From Bacteroidia bacterium (GTDB lineage: Bacteria; Bacteroidota; Bacteroidia; M30B66), in the NCBI GenBank assembly GCA_019695235.1, contig JAIBAI010000002.1, positions 57,685-121,684 of the forward strand: a stretch of 64,000 nt of DNA. Direction: 5' to 3'. The translations under genes and the position numbers were made by a program. Below are positions 1 through 8,678 of the stretch, in pieces. Position 1 is the stretch's first letter; every line of letters starts with the position of its first letter. Below the pieces are notes generated by a model. The model was not told where the DNA came from. It ran no database searches and was given only the letters and a program-made list of their open reading frames with translations.

Positions 1-402
1 TTATTGGGTGGCAAAGCGGAGGCTGCATTGGGGCAGACTATTGCTGAAGCCTGTGGAGGCAATGTATTTAACGCTTGCGGCAAGTTTAGTTTGCACGAAT
101 CTGCATGGTTTGTCAAGGCATCAGAGGTGGTGCTTACGCATGATACTGGTTTGATGCACATTGCTGCGGCATTCAAAAAGCCAATTGTAAGCATCTGGGG
201 CAATACAGTTCCGGCCTTCGGAATGTATCCCTACCTACAGGGCAACGAACAGCTGAATGTAATCTCGGAAGTACAGGGGCTTTCGTGCCGGCCTTGTTCA
301 AAGATAGGGTTTGACAAATGTCCGAAAGGGCATTTCAGATGTATGCGTAATCAAGACCTTCCGGCAATTATCAGCGCAGTTGAAAAACTTTCCGGCAATT
401 AA
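1..402 (+). CDS. Glycosyltransferase family 9 (heptosyltransferase-like), C-terminal part
   Basis: This is the last 133 codons of a gene that begins upstream of the window; the frame is open from base 1. The fragment carries the THDTGLMHIAAA segment typical of the nucleotide-sugar-binding C-terminal half of GT9 heptosyltransferases such as WaaC and WaaF. These enzymes transfer sugars onto the inner core of lipopolysaccharide in the cytoplasm. A cysteine-rich tail (CRPC, then two further cysteines before the end) is seen in many Bacteroidota GT9 proteins. The stop codon overlaps the stop of the convergent citrate synthase gene by a few bases. Acceptor and donor cannot be told from the fragment. 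Confidence 0.85.
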   Translation, partial: LLGGKAEAALGQTIAEACGGNVFNACGKFSLHESAWFVKASEVVLTHDTGLMHIAAAFKKPIVSIWGNTVPAFGMYPYLQGNEQLNVISEVQGLSCRPCSKIGFDKCPKGHFRCMRNQDLPAIISAVEKLSGN

Positions 403-1685
403 CGGTCAGCGATATTGATGTAATTGCGTTTGGTTGCGCCGGTATATACCTGGCGTGGTCTGGCGATTGGCTCTTTGTTTTCAATCATTTCTTTCCACTG
501 AGCAATCCATCCGGGAAGGCGACCTAAAGCAAACATTACGGTAAACATTTCGGTTGGGATACCCATTGCTTTGTAGATAATACCTGAGTAAAAATCAACA
601 TTAGGGTACAGTTTACGCTCAACGAAATACTCATCGTTCAGTGCTGCCTCTTCAAGTTGCTTGGCGATGTCAAGGAGGGGGTCTTTGACGCCAAGTTTGT
701 TGAGCATTTGATCACAAGCCACTTTAATGATACTGGCGCGAGGGTCGAAATTCTTGTAAACACGGTGTCCGAATCCCATCAGGCGGAAGGGGTCGTTTTT
801 GTCTTTGGCTTTGTTAACGAATTTGGCAACATTGCCTCCATCGTCTCTGATTTGCTCGAGCATTTCAATTACCGCCTGGTTGGCGCCGCCGTGTAATGGC
901 CCCCAGAGTGCACATATTCCGGCTGAAATAGAAGCGTAAAGATTTGCCTGTGAAGAACCCACCATGCGCACCGTAGAAGTGGAGCAGTTTTGCTCATGGT
1001 CGGCATGTAGAATAAGGAGTTTGTCGAGTGCATTGACAATAACGGGGTCAATTTCATAGTCTTCCGTAGGCATGGCAAACATCATGTAAAGGAAGTTTTC
1101 GACGTAATTGTATGAGTTTCTTGGGTATATACCTGGATGACCGACAGAGTTTTTATATGCCCATGCTGCTATGGTGCTGAATTTAGCCAACATCCGGGTA
1201 ATGGTAAGCTCAACTGCTTCTTTTTTAGGATTCGCATTGAGTGAATCGGGGTAGAAAGTCGAGAGTGAGCAGGTGATAGAGGCTACAACACCCATTGGAT
1301 GTGCTTTTGCCGGATATGCTTCGTAGAAGCGCTTCATGTCCTCATGAATGAGGGTATGGCGCGTAATAGCATTTGCAAAATTTTCGAGTTCGATTTTCGA
1401 TGGCAAATTGCCGAAAATCAGCAGATAAGCAACTTCGATGAATGAAGATTTCTCAGCCAGTTGCTCAATCGGATATCCACGATAACGGAGGATACCGGCT
1501 TCACCATCCAGAAAGGTGATTTTACTGGAAGTTGCCCCTGAGTTTTTATACCCTGAATCGAGGGTAATAAATTCGGTTTGGGCACGAAGGTTTTGAATAT
1601 CAATGGCTTTTTCGTTTTCTGAGCCAACCACAACAGGTAATTCATAGGTTTTACCATCCAGTGAGAGAGAGGCAATTTCTGACAT
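399..1685 (-). CDS. gltA: Citrate synthase (type II)
   Basis: This enzyme condenses acetyl-CoA and oxaloacetate to citrate in the first step of the TCA cycle. The 428-residue length is that of the hexameric Gram-negative type. All three catalytic residues are visible in family motifs: His230 in HADHEQNCS, His265 in GPLHGGANQ and Asp364 in NVDFYSG; GFGHRVYK (about 304-311) lines the active site. I chose the ATG at 1685 (MSEIASLSL) over an in-frame TTG two codons upstream. The gene is monocistronic and converges on the GT9 gene. Another TCA gene, the 2-oxoglutarate dehydrogenase E1 subunit, lies about 8.5 kb away on the other strand. Confidence 0.97.
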   Translation of the reverse strand: MSEIASLSLDGKTYELPVVVGSENEKAIDIQNLRAQTEFITLDSGYKNSGATSSKITFLDGEAGILRYRGYPIEQLAEKSSFIEVAYLLIFGNLPSKIELENFANAITRHTLIHEDMKRFYEAYPAKAHPMGVVASITCSLSTFYPDSLNANPKKEAVELTITRMLAKFSTIAAWAYKNSVGHPGIYPRNSYNYVENFLYMMFAMPTEDYEIDPVIVNALDKLLILHADHEQNCSTSTVRMVGSSQANLYASISAGICALWGPLHGGANQAVIEMLEQIRDDGGNVAKFVNKAKDKNDPFRLMGFGHRVYKNFDPRASIIKVACDQMLNKLGVKDPLLDIAKQLEEAALNDEYFVERKLYPNVDFYSGIIYKAMGIPTEMFTVMFALGRLPGWIAQWKEMIENKEPIARPRQVYTGATKRNYINIADR

Positions 1686-1917
1686 AATCAAAATCTATTT
1701 CTTAATTCGACGTGCAAAGTAACAAAAAGCAGGGGCTAAGTGTTCACAAAACCAGATTAAGTTTTGTACATAGTTTTTGTAAAAGTTATTCGTTTTGTAA
1801 CCAACTGATAATTACCCGACTACAAATGCTGTCAAAATCCTGTTTACATCTTTTGCTACATCCGGTCAGATAGCGGTAATGAAGTTGCTTAGTTTCGTCA
1901 ATTAGCTTATTTCTACA

Positions 1918-3255
1918 ATGGCCACAAAGAAAGACAAGGAAAAGAAAATTTTCGTTCTTGACACATCGGTAATTATCTATAACCACAATTCGATATATAG
2001 CTTTTCAGACAATGATGTGGCTATTCCGATCACGGTTCTTGAGGAGCTTGATAATTTTAAGAAGGGCAATGACACCAAGAACTTTGAAGCAAGGGAGTTC
2101 ATCAGGAAGATGGATGCGTTGGCTGGTAGTTATGTTCTCACTGAGTGGATAAATCTGGGAGGGCGACTCGGGCGTTTCAAAGTGGTGATGAACGGAAGGG
2201 GGAAGCTTGATGCTATTAAGATTCTTGGCGAGGACAAGCCAGACCACCGGATTATCAACTCGGCATTGGCTTTGGCTGATGAATATCCTGACAGGAAAGT
2301 GATTTTGGTAAGTAAAGACATCAATCTTCGCCTGAAGGCTAAGTCATTGAATCTTTATAGCGAAGATTTTGAAACCGGGAAGATAAAAGACGTTGACAGC
2401 CTTTATACCGGCAAATCAATCATCAATAATGTAGATGTAGAAGTTATAGATAAGCTATATTCAGAAGGGTTTTGTAAGCCGGAAGATTTTCTGAAAAACA
2501 GAAAGCCCATTTTTAACCATTACTACATTTTAAAAAACGGAAAACATTCAGTATTGGGGTATTTTAATCCGATTTCGGGTGTAGTTGACCGGGTGGAGAA
2601 AACCTCGGCTTATGGTATCCGGCCCCGCAATGCGGAGCAGATTTTTGCCTTGCATGCACTGATGAACCCTGAAATAAAACTGGTTACCCTTCAGGGTGTT
2701 GCCGGCACCGGAAAGACCCTGTTGGCACTTAGCGGAGCCTTAGAGCAAAAAAGAGAGTTCAGGCAGGTGTATCTTGCACGACCGATAGTACCCCTGAGTA
2801 ACAAAGACATCGGTTACCTTCCGGGTGATATCAAGAGTAAGCTAAACCCCTACATGGAGCCGCTTTGGGATAATCTGAAGATGATTCAAAATCAATGGGA
2901 TGAGACAGACAAGGAATACAAAAAAATTACGGAGATGGTTGACAGTGAGAAGTTGATGATTACGCCACTGGCATATATCAGAGGCCGGAGTCTGAGTAAT
3001 ATTTTCTTTATTGTTGATGAGGCTCAGAATCTGACTCCTCACGAAATCAAAACCATCATTACCCGTGCAGGGGAGAATACTAAGATTGTATTCACCGGAG
3101 ATGTTTTTCAAATTGATACGCCCTACCTCGATACCCAGTCGAACGGTTTAAGCTACCTGATTGACAAAATCAGAAATAACCGCTTATATGCCCATATTAC
3201 ATTAGAAAAAGGGGAGCGTTCAGAATTGGCTAACCTGGCCAATGAATTGTTGTAA
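1918..3255 (+). CDS. PIN-domain plus PhoH-family ATPase (PhoH2-type)
   Basis: This is a 445-residue two-domain protein. The N-terminal third is a PIN nuclease-like domain starting with VLDTSVII (Asp15), with further acidic residues in VLEELDNF and near DHRI. The C-terminal half is a PhoH NTPase with Walker A GVAGTGKT (about 260-267) and Walker B FIVDEAQN (about 365-372), followed by the FTGD motif. PIN-PhoH (PhoH2) proteins are described as RNA helicase/ribonucleases and are widespread outside toxin-antitoxin loci. No antitoxin partner is adjacent, and the next gene starts 7 bases downstream on the same strand. The cellular role in Bacteroidota is unsettled. Confidence 0.92.
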   Translation: MATKKDKEKKIFVLDTSVIIYNHNSIYSFSDNDVAIPITVLEELDNFKKGNDTKNFEAREFIRKMDALAGSYVLTEWINLGGRLGRFKVVMNGRGKLDAIKILGEDKPDHRIINSALALADEYPDRKVILVSKDINLRLKAKSLNLYSEDFETGKIKDVDSLYTGKSIINNVDVEVIDKLYSEGFCKPEDFLKNRKPIFNHYYILKNGKHSVLGYFNPISGVVDRVEKTSAYGIRPRNAEQIFALHALMNPEIKLVTLQGVAGTGKTLLALSGALEQKREFRQVYLARPIVPLSNKDIGYLPGDIKSKLNPYMEPLWDNLKMIQNQWDETDKEYKKITEMVDSEKLMITPLAYIRGRSLSNIFFIVDEAQNLTPHEIKTIITRAGENTKIVFTGDVFQIDTPYLDTQSNGLSYLIDKIRNNRLYAHITLEKGERSELANLANELL

Positions 3256-3262
3256 ATAAAGG

Positions 3263-5743
3263 ATGAGAATTGTTTTATTTGTTATTCTGCTTCTTTGCGG
3301 ATTAAAAGGAAAATCACAAGAGCGTTGGGCCTTATCGGCAGGTGAAATACGTCATCGGCTGGAAGGCCTTCAAGTCTTTGGTTCTGTATTATACATTGCG
3401 GCTCACCCGGATGATGAAAACACTCGTTTACTTACCTGGCTTTCGAAAGAGAAGCACTTAAGAACAGGCTATCTTTCGTTGACCAGAGGCGAGGGAGGGC
3501 AGAATTTGATTGGGAGTGAGCAAGGGGCAATGCTGGGTATGATAAGAACACAAGAGCTGCTTGCTGCACGCAGGATAGATGGTGCAGAGCAGTTTTTTAC
3601 CCGTGCAGTTGATTTTGGATATTCAAAAAACCCTGAAGAAACACTGCGGATGTGGAACAAAGACAGCGTGTTGGCCGATATGGTATGGGTGATTCGGAAT
3701 TTCAAGCCGGATGTAATTATTTGTCGTTTCCCAACCAGCGGCGAAGGCGGTCATGGGCATCATACTGCATCGGCGATACTTGCTGAGCAAGCCTGGAGTG
3801 CGGCTGCTGACCCCAAACGCTTCCCTCAGCAACTCAGGTACACAGAACCCTGGCAGGCCAAGCGACTTTTCTGGAACACCTTTCAGTTTGGAAATGTAAA
3901 TACTACAAGTGCTGAGCAGCTGAAAATTAATATAGGAGCATATTATCCTTTACTAGGAGAATCAACTGGTGAAATAGCTGCACGTAGCCGTAGCATGCAT
4001 AAAAGTCAAGGCTTTGGAACAGCTGCACAGCGGGGCGAAATGATTGAATTCTTTAAGCAACTGAAAGGTGAAACAGTACAAGGCGATTTGTTTGAAGGGC
4101 TTGACATGAACTGGAGTAGGGTAGGGGCGCCCGTTGATTTCAGGAGCAAGGTTGCTGAACTTATCAATACCTTTGATGACAAAGCACCTGAAAAATCAAT
4201 TGCAGCCATAGCTGAGTTATACCAGTGGCTTGGCGCTTTGCCATTAAAGGATGCAGAAGTCAGGTATTGGGTAGCAGTACGTCAAAAAGAGATTCGTGCT
4301 TTGTTACTTGCCTGTGCCGGTTGGTATGCAGAGTGCCTGGCAGATGCTTATAGCCTGACACCTGGTCAGGAGTTTACAGTTCGCCTGCAATGTATTCAAC
4401 GCAGGGATGCAGGTCTGCGCTTAATCAAATTGCGTTTTCATGATACTGACAGCCTTGTTGCTCAGCACCTTGAAACGAATAAACTTTACACCTTTACGCA
4501 CCGAATGCGTGTGCCGGCAGCAAGTGCCCTTACCAACCCATTCTGGTTAAATAAACCCGTTCATCAAAACATGTACCAGGTGCCAATGCAGGCTTTGGTG
4601 GGTAAAGCCGAAAATGATCCTGTTTGGGAAACCGTGGCAGAGGTGGAGTTGGGGGGCATCAGGTTGAATGTGCCCGTTCAGGTTATGTATAAAGAGGTTG
4701 ATCCGGTAAAAGGTGAGCGAAACCGTGGTGTAGAAATTTTGCCGGCGGTATCGCTTTCGTTTTCAACACCGCTGGTATTGCTTACCGGCAAAAAAGCAAG
4801 TATCGGGTTAAAGCTCAGTGCCCAACAGGCGAACCAAAGAGGGCAGGTGATCCTGAGTGGCCCGCCCGGTTTGGAGGTAAATCCACGCATCATCCCGCTT
4901 TTTCTTGAGGCTAAGGGCAGTACGGTTGAAGTTACGAGCGAATTGTTTTCGGGTGTTACCAAGCTGACAGGTCAGTTACGTGCAAGTGTGGTTATTGGAA
5001 ATGATACGTTAAAGAAAAGCATCCACAGGGCGAGTTATGATCACATACCTGAACAATTATATATGACAGATGCGGCGGTGAATGTTCGTCAATTTGATTG
5101 TTTCGGAGCAGGAGGGAAAATTGGTTTCATCAATGGTTCGGGCGAAGACACGCCTGTTAATCTGAGGCAGTTGGGTTTTGAAGTAGAAGAGCTTAAACCG
5201 GAGCAGTTAAGTAGTGAGGTGCTGGCTGGATTTCGGGCTGTTATTACCGGCATTCGGGCCTTTAACTCAGATGAGAATTTATATAAACAGGTTCCGGTAC
5301 TGCTTGATTATGTGAAGCAGGGAGGTAACTTACTTGTGCAATACAATACCAACAGCCGTATTGGGCCTTTGAACGGCTCAATAGGCCCCTATCCCTTTAC
5401 TATCTCACGCGGACGTGTCACCGATGAAACAGCTAAGGTACGTATCCTGGCGCCGCAGCATCCGGCCTTATTACAACCCAATAAAATTTCGGAGGCTGAT
5501 TTTAATGGCTGGGTTCAGGAACGAGGATTGTATTTTGCCACCGATACAGACACGGCTTACACTAAGTTGCTTTCAATGAATGACCCAGGAGAAGCCGCGT
5601 TAGATGGCAGCCTGCTTGTGACAGCCTATGGGAAAGGCAATTTTGTATATACTGGTCTGTCGTTTTTCAGGCAGCTTCCGGCAGGTGTTCCTGGTGCCTA
5701 TCGTCTGTTTGTAAACTTGTTAAACCTCCCCTCAGGTAAGTAA
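3263..5743 (+). CDS. Exported PIG-L family deacetylase, long form
   Basis: This 826-residue protein has a signal peptide (MRIVLFVILLLCGLKGKSQ). The PIG-L/LmbE deacetylase domain follows, with the zinc motif AHPDDE (His48, Asp50, Asp51) and a second histidine cluster, GEGGHGHHTAS. These enzymes remove acetyl groups from N-acetylated sugars or sugar conjugates. The remaining 550 residues are far longer than the minimal 230-residue enzyme. Residues of about 620-826 (GFINGSGEDTPV onward) look like a glutamine-amidotransferase-like flavodoxin fold, as found at the end of many long Bacteroidota PIG-L proteins. The gene starts 7 bases after the PhoH gene. It is followed by a membrane peptide and a sodium/solute symporter, which suggests that an extracellular glycoconjugate is deacetylated and a product imported. 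The substrate is unknown. Confidence 0.88.
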   Translation: MRIVLFVILLLCGLKGKSQERWALSAGEIRHRLEGLQVFGSVLYIAAHPDDENTRLLTWLSKEKHLRTGYLSLTRGEGGQNLIGSEQGAMLGMIRTQELLAARRIDGAEQFFTRAVDFGYSKNPEETLRMWNKDSVLADMVWVIRNFKPDVIICRFPTSGEGGHGHHTASAILAEQAWSAAADPKRFPQQLRYTEPWQAKRLFWNTFQFGNVNTTSAEQLKINIGAYYPLLGESTGEIAARSRSMHKSQGFGTAAQRGEMIEFFKQLKGETVQGDLFEGLDMNWSRVGAPVDFRSKVAELINTFDDKAPEKSIAAIAELYQWLGALPLKDAEVRYWVAVRQKEIRALLLACAGWYAECLADAYSLTPGQEFTVRLQCIQRRDAGLRLIKLRFHDTDSLVAQHLETNKLYTFTHRMRVPAASALTNPFWLNKPVHQNMYQVPMQALVGKAENDPVWETVAEVELGGIRLNVPVQVMYKEVDPVKGERNRGVEILPAVSLSFSTPLVLLTGKKASIGLKLSAQQANQRGQVILSGPPGLEVNPRIIPLFLEAKGSTVEVTSELFSGVTKLTGQLRASVVIGNDTLKKSIHRASYDHIPEQLYMTDAAVNVRQFDCFGAGGKIGFINGSGEDTPVNLRQLGFEVEELKPEQLSSEVLAGFRAVITGIRAFNSDENLYKQVPVLLDYVKQGGNLLVQYNTNSRIGPLNGSIGPYPFTISRGRVTDETAKVRILAPQHPALLQPNKISEADFNGWVQERGLYFATDTDTAYTKLLSMNDPGEAALDGSLLVTAYGKGNFVYTGLSFFRQLPAGVPGAYRLFVNLLNLPSGK

Positions 5744-5745
5744 GC

Positions 5746-5853
5746 ATGATGCAAGAAAAATCTTACAGATGGAGAGTTATTTATGCAGCAGTACTTGTTT
5801 TTCTTGCAATAAATATCCTTTGCCTGTATTGGTTCACAAAATATTTTGAATGA
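5746..5853 (+). CDS. 35-residue single-pass membrane peptide coupled to the symporter
   Basis: This short frame was read by hand. It starts ATGATG two bases after the PIG-L stop and runs 35 codons. The basic N-terminus (MMQEKSYRWR) is followed by one hydrophobic helix of about 18 residues (VIYAAVLVFLAINILCLYWF) and a short tail (TKYFE). Its TGA overlaps the ATG of the symporter gene in an ATGA junction, the classic sign of translational coupling. Small membrane subunits upstream of solute:sodium symporters are a known pattern (for example YjcH with ActP), but this one is much shorter than YjcH. Its position and helix suggest a symporter accessory subunit. I cannot assign a family. Confidence 0.75.
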   Translation: MMQEKSYRWRVIYAAVLVFLAINILCLYWFTKYFE

Positions 5854-7535
5854 GCAGTATTGACTGGATCATATTAGTTCTGACCATTGTTTTTATTGTC
5901 TTTTATGGGGTATTTAAAAGCAGGCAGACAAAAAATATCAGCGGTTTTTTATTGGCAGATAAGGAGATGCCCTGGTATGTGGTTGGCTTTTCGGTGATGG
6001 CTACGCAGGCAAGTGCAATCACCTTCTTGTCATTGCCCGGTCAGGCTTACAGTGATGGCTTGCGGTTTATTCAATTTTACTTTGGTTTACCGCTTGCTAT
6101 GGTAGTTATCTGTCATACGTTTATTCCGGCATTTAAACGCCTGAATGTTTATACAGCTTATGAGTATTTAGAGCAGCGCTTCGACGGTAAAACAAGGTAT
6201 TTTACATCAATTCTCTTTTTAATTCAGCGGGGGCTTTCAACCGGTGTTGCCATTATCGCGCCTGCAATTATTCTTTCTTCAATTTTACAGATTCATACCG
6301 ACTATACTATTTTATTTATCGGTGGAATTGTGATTATATACACCGTTTATGGTGGGGCGAAGGCAGTATCATATACGCAGATGCTTCAGATGCTGGTAAT
6401 CTTTTCAGGGTTAATAATTAGTGCAGTAACTGTTTTGCGTCTGTTGCCAGAAGGTATTGGCTTTACTGAAGCCTTAAGGGTAGGGGGCATGGCAGGTAAG
6501 ACAAAGGCCATTGACCTTCAGTTTGACTGGAACAACAAATACAACATCTGGTCAGGTATTATCGGGGGCTTTTTTCTTCAGTTATCGTATTTCGGAACCG
6601 ACCAATCGCAGGTGGGGCGTTACCTTACGGGTAAGTCGGTCAATGAAAGCAGGCTGGGGCTTGTTTTTAACGGACTGGTTAAAATACCGATGCAATTTTT
6701 AATTCTGTTAACCGGTCTGTTGGTCTTTGTTTTTTATCAGTATGAGGCGCCTCCTGTATTTTTTAACAAGGCAGAAAGCACTTATGTGCGTGAGAGTGCT
6801 TTTGGGAAAAAATTCAGTGAGCTTGAATTAACGTATGCAGATGTACATGAAAAAAAACAGCAGGTGCTGGGAGCGCTTTCGTTAGATGCATCATCACTGA
6901 AAGGTGAGGCGGGGCGGCAATTGCAAGGTGAGCTTCAAAAATTAGATACTGAGGCGAAGGCTATTAGAAAAGAAGCGATACAGCTCATTCAGGCGAATAA
7001 TCCGAAAGCAGACGTAAATGATAACGATTATGTGTTTTTGCACTTTGTGATGACTCATTTCCCGGTAGGCTTGATCGGCTTGCTTATTGCTGTTATCTTT
7101 TTAGCTTCAATGGGTTCCACTGCAAGCGGATTAAATTCACTGGCCTCTACTACCGTTGTAGATATTTACAAGAAGATTGCCGGCTCTCACACGAGTGAAA
7201 GAAAAGATTTGTTGGTATCACGTATTTCAACATTCTTATGGGGTGTATTCTGTGTGGTTGTTGCGTTTTATGCAAGAAATATTGGCAACCTGATAGAAGC
7301 AGTAAACATTTTAGGCTCGTTTTTTTATGGAACGGTTTTGGGAATATTTATGGTTGCGTTTTTTATGAAAAAGATAAAAGGCAATGCGGTATTTTATTCT
7401 GCAATTTTCGCGCAGGTTTGTGTTGTGCTTGCATGGTATTTCGAGGTGGCTGCTTTTCTCTGGCTAAACGTACTTGGCTGCTTGTTAGTGATGGGTGTAT
7501 CGGTTGTCTGGCAACAGATAGCATCAGAAGATTGA
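5850..7535 (+). CDS. Solute:sodium symporter (SSS family)
   Basis: This 561-residue inner-membrane protein has about 13 predicted hydrophobic segments. The N-terminal signature of the sodium/solute symporter family is present: ISGFLLADKEMPW, then ATQASAITFLSLPGQAY, which lines the sodium-binding region. These carriers use the sodium gradient to import sugars, organic acids or related solutes. An unusual hydrophilic, Lys/Glu-rich insertion occupies about residues 300-390, between transmembrane segments in the second half. The gene is coupled to the 35-residue membrane peptide upstream and lies in one transcription unit with the PIG-L deacetylase. A strong hairpin terminator lies 53 bases after the stop. 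The substrate is not predictable from sequence alone. Confidence 0.9.
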   Translation: MSSIDWIILVLTIVFIVFYGVFKSRQTKNISGFLLADKEMPWYVVGFSVMATQASAITFLSLPGQAYSDGLRFIQFYFGLPLAMVVICHTFIPAFKRLNVYTAYEYLEQRFDGKTRYFTSILFLIQRGLSTGVAIIAPAIILSSILQIHTDYTILFIGGIVIIYTVYGGAKAVSYTQMLQMLVIFSGLIISAVTVLRLLPEGIGFTEALRVGGMAGKTKAIDLQFDWNNKYNIWSGIIGGFFLQLSYFGTDQSQVGRYLTGKSVNESRLGLVFNGLVKIPMQFLILLTGLLVFVFYQYEAPPVFFNKAESTYVRESAFGKKFSELELTYADVHEKKQQVLGALSLDASSLKGEAGRQLQGELQKLDTEAKAIRKEAIQLIQANNPKADVNDNDYVFLHFVMTHFPVGLIGLLIAVIFLASMGSTASGLNSLASTTVVDIYKKIAGSHTSERKDLLVSRISTFLWGVFCVVVAFYARNIGNLIEAVNILGSFFYGTVLGIFMVAFFMKKIKGNAVFYSAIFAQVCVVLAWYFEVAAFLWLNVLGCLLVMGVSVVWQQIASED

Positions 7536-7588
7536 GATAAAAGCGAGCTTTGAGTTGATGCCTGATTGATATGCGCTTTTTGTATAAA

Positions 7589-7625
7589 AAAAGAGGCTGC
7601 CCAAAAAGTTTGGGCAGCCTCTTTT
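7589..7625. terminator. Bidirectional rho-independent terminator
   Basis: A perfect 17-bp inverted repeat (7589-7605 and 7609-7625) encloses a 3-base loop. The A-run at one end and T-run at the other let it work on both strands. It sits between the convergent symporter and DUF2911 genes. Confidence 0.93.
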
Positions 7626-7648
7626 AACGGTAAATTTTTACCCTGTGC

Positions 7649-8494
7649 TTATTTTTTAGCTTCGGCAATTAGTTTTTCCGCCATTTTCACATAGTCGTCG
7701 CTTTGTGCTTCTTTGGCAAGCTCGATGGTTTTATTAGCACTTTCAATTGCACCTTTTTTATCACCTGATTTCAATTGAATCTTTGCTTTTAAGAGCATTA
7801 TCCAGAATGCTTTCGGACTTTGTTCAGTTGCTTTGTTTACCCATTCAAGGGCTTTGCCAAGGTCTTTGTTGTTTTCGTAATAGTAGCTGGCACTTTGGTA
7901 ATAAGGGCGCGTATCAGCAGCAAGAGATTTTTCAATGTTCTTCATGATGCGCTCGTCAATATCAGCAGTCAGCGCAATTGAAACCTGTGTTTTTTCCCAG
8001 CTGAGGTCAATGCTTGCGCTACTGGGTTTTACATTGTTGATTTGTATGGTGAAAGTTTCAACCAGTGCTGGTAAAGTGCTTGGTTTTACTTTCAGTCGGA
8101 GCACTTCGTTTTCAGTTTTGTATTCATGCACACTTCCACCAAGGTTAAGGTCTGAGTAAAGCATCACTTCCCACACATCTTTACCGGGAATGGTATAAAG
8201 CGCATAAGTGCCTGGCTGAACGGTTACACCTTCAAGCTTCACAGCATCGCTGAAAGTAATTTTTGTAGAAGCATTTGCACCGGTGCGCCATATTTTACCA
8301 AATGGTACTACATCACCAAAGATAACACGTGATTTGGCACTGGGGCGTGAATATTCAACACTTACCTCGCCGAGCGCAAAGTTTTGTTTAAATGTTTGCA
8401 AAGGGCTTGGAGCCGGAACCTTTAGTGCCTGTGCATCAAGACTAAGCGGGGACATGGCTAAAAGCATCATCAAAGAAAAAAGGATTTTTCGCAT
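7649..8494 (-). CDS. Exported DUF2911 protein with C-terminal helical repeats
   Basis: This 281-residue protein begins with a signal peptide (MRKILFSLMMLLAMSPLSLDAQ). I chose this ATG over a TTG seven codons upstream because it starts the signal peptide directly. Residues of about 35-180 match the DUF2911 family (the segment PFGKIWRTGANASTKI is typical), which is common and uncharacterised in Bacteroidota and predicted to lie in the periplasm. The last 90 residues contain TPR-like helices (ALEWVNKATEQSPKAFW). A TAGTTTTG box about 20 bases upstream of the ATG fits the Bacteroidota -7 element. No function can be given. Confidence 0.85.
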   Translation of the reverse strand: MRKILFSLMMLLAMSPLSLDAQALKVPAPSPLQTFKQNFALGEVSVEYSRPSAKSRVIFGDVVPFGKIWRTGANASTKITFSDAVKLEGVTVQPGTYALYTIPGKDVWEVMLYSDLNLGGSVHEYKTENEVLRLKVKPSTLPALVETFTIQINNVKPSSASIDLSWEKTQVSIALTADIDERIMKNIEKSLAADTRPYYQSASYYYENNKDLGKALEWVNKATEQSPKAFWIMLLKAKIQLKSGDKKGAIESANKTIELAKEAQSDDYVKMAEKLIAEAKK

Positions 8495-8678
8495 AAAAAT
8501 GAAATTAGAGCGCAAAACTAAGTTTTTATTTTAATGCAGGTAGTTAAGCAGTAGAATGGTTATTTTTGGCAAAAAATAGCATGAATTATTGATGATGTTA
8601 CTATATGCTGTTATCATAAGCAATGGAAACACCTCAAGTAATAGAATGAGTAATTTGTTGAAATTGAGATAATTATCA

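Noticed and set aside
1918..3255. PIN domain as a VapC-type toxin
   Set aside because: The PIN domain is fused to a PhoH ATPase in the usual PhoH2 arrangement and has no adjacent antitoxin gene.
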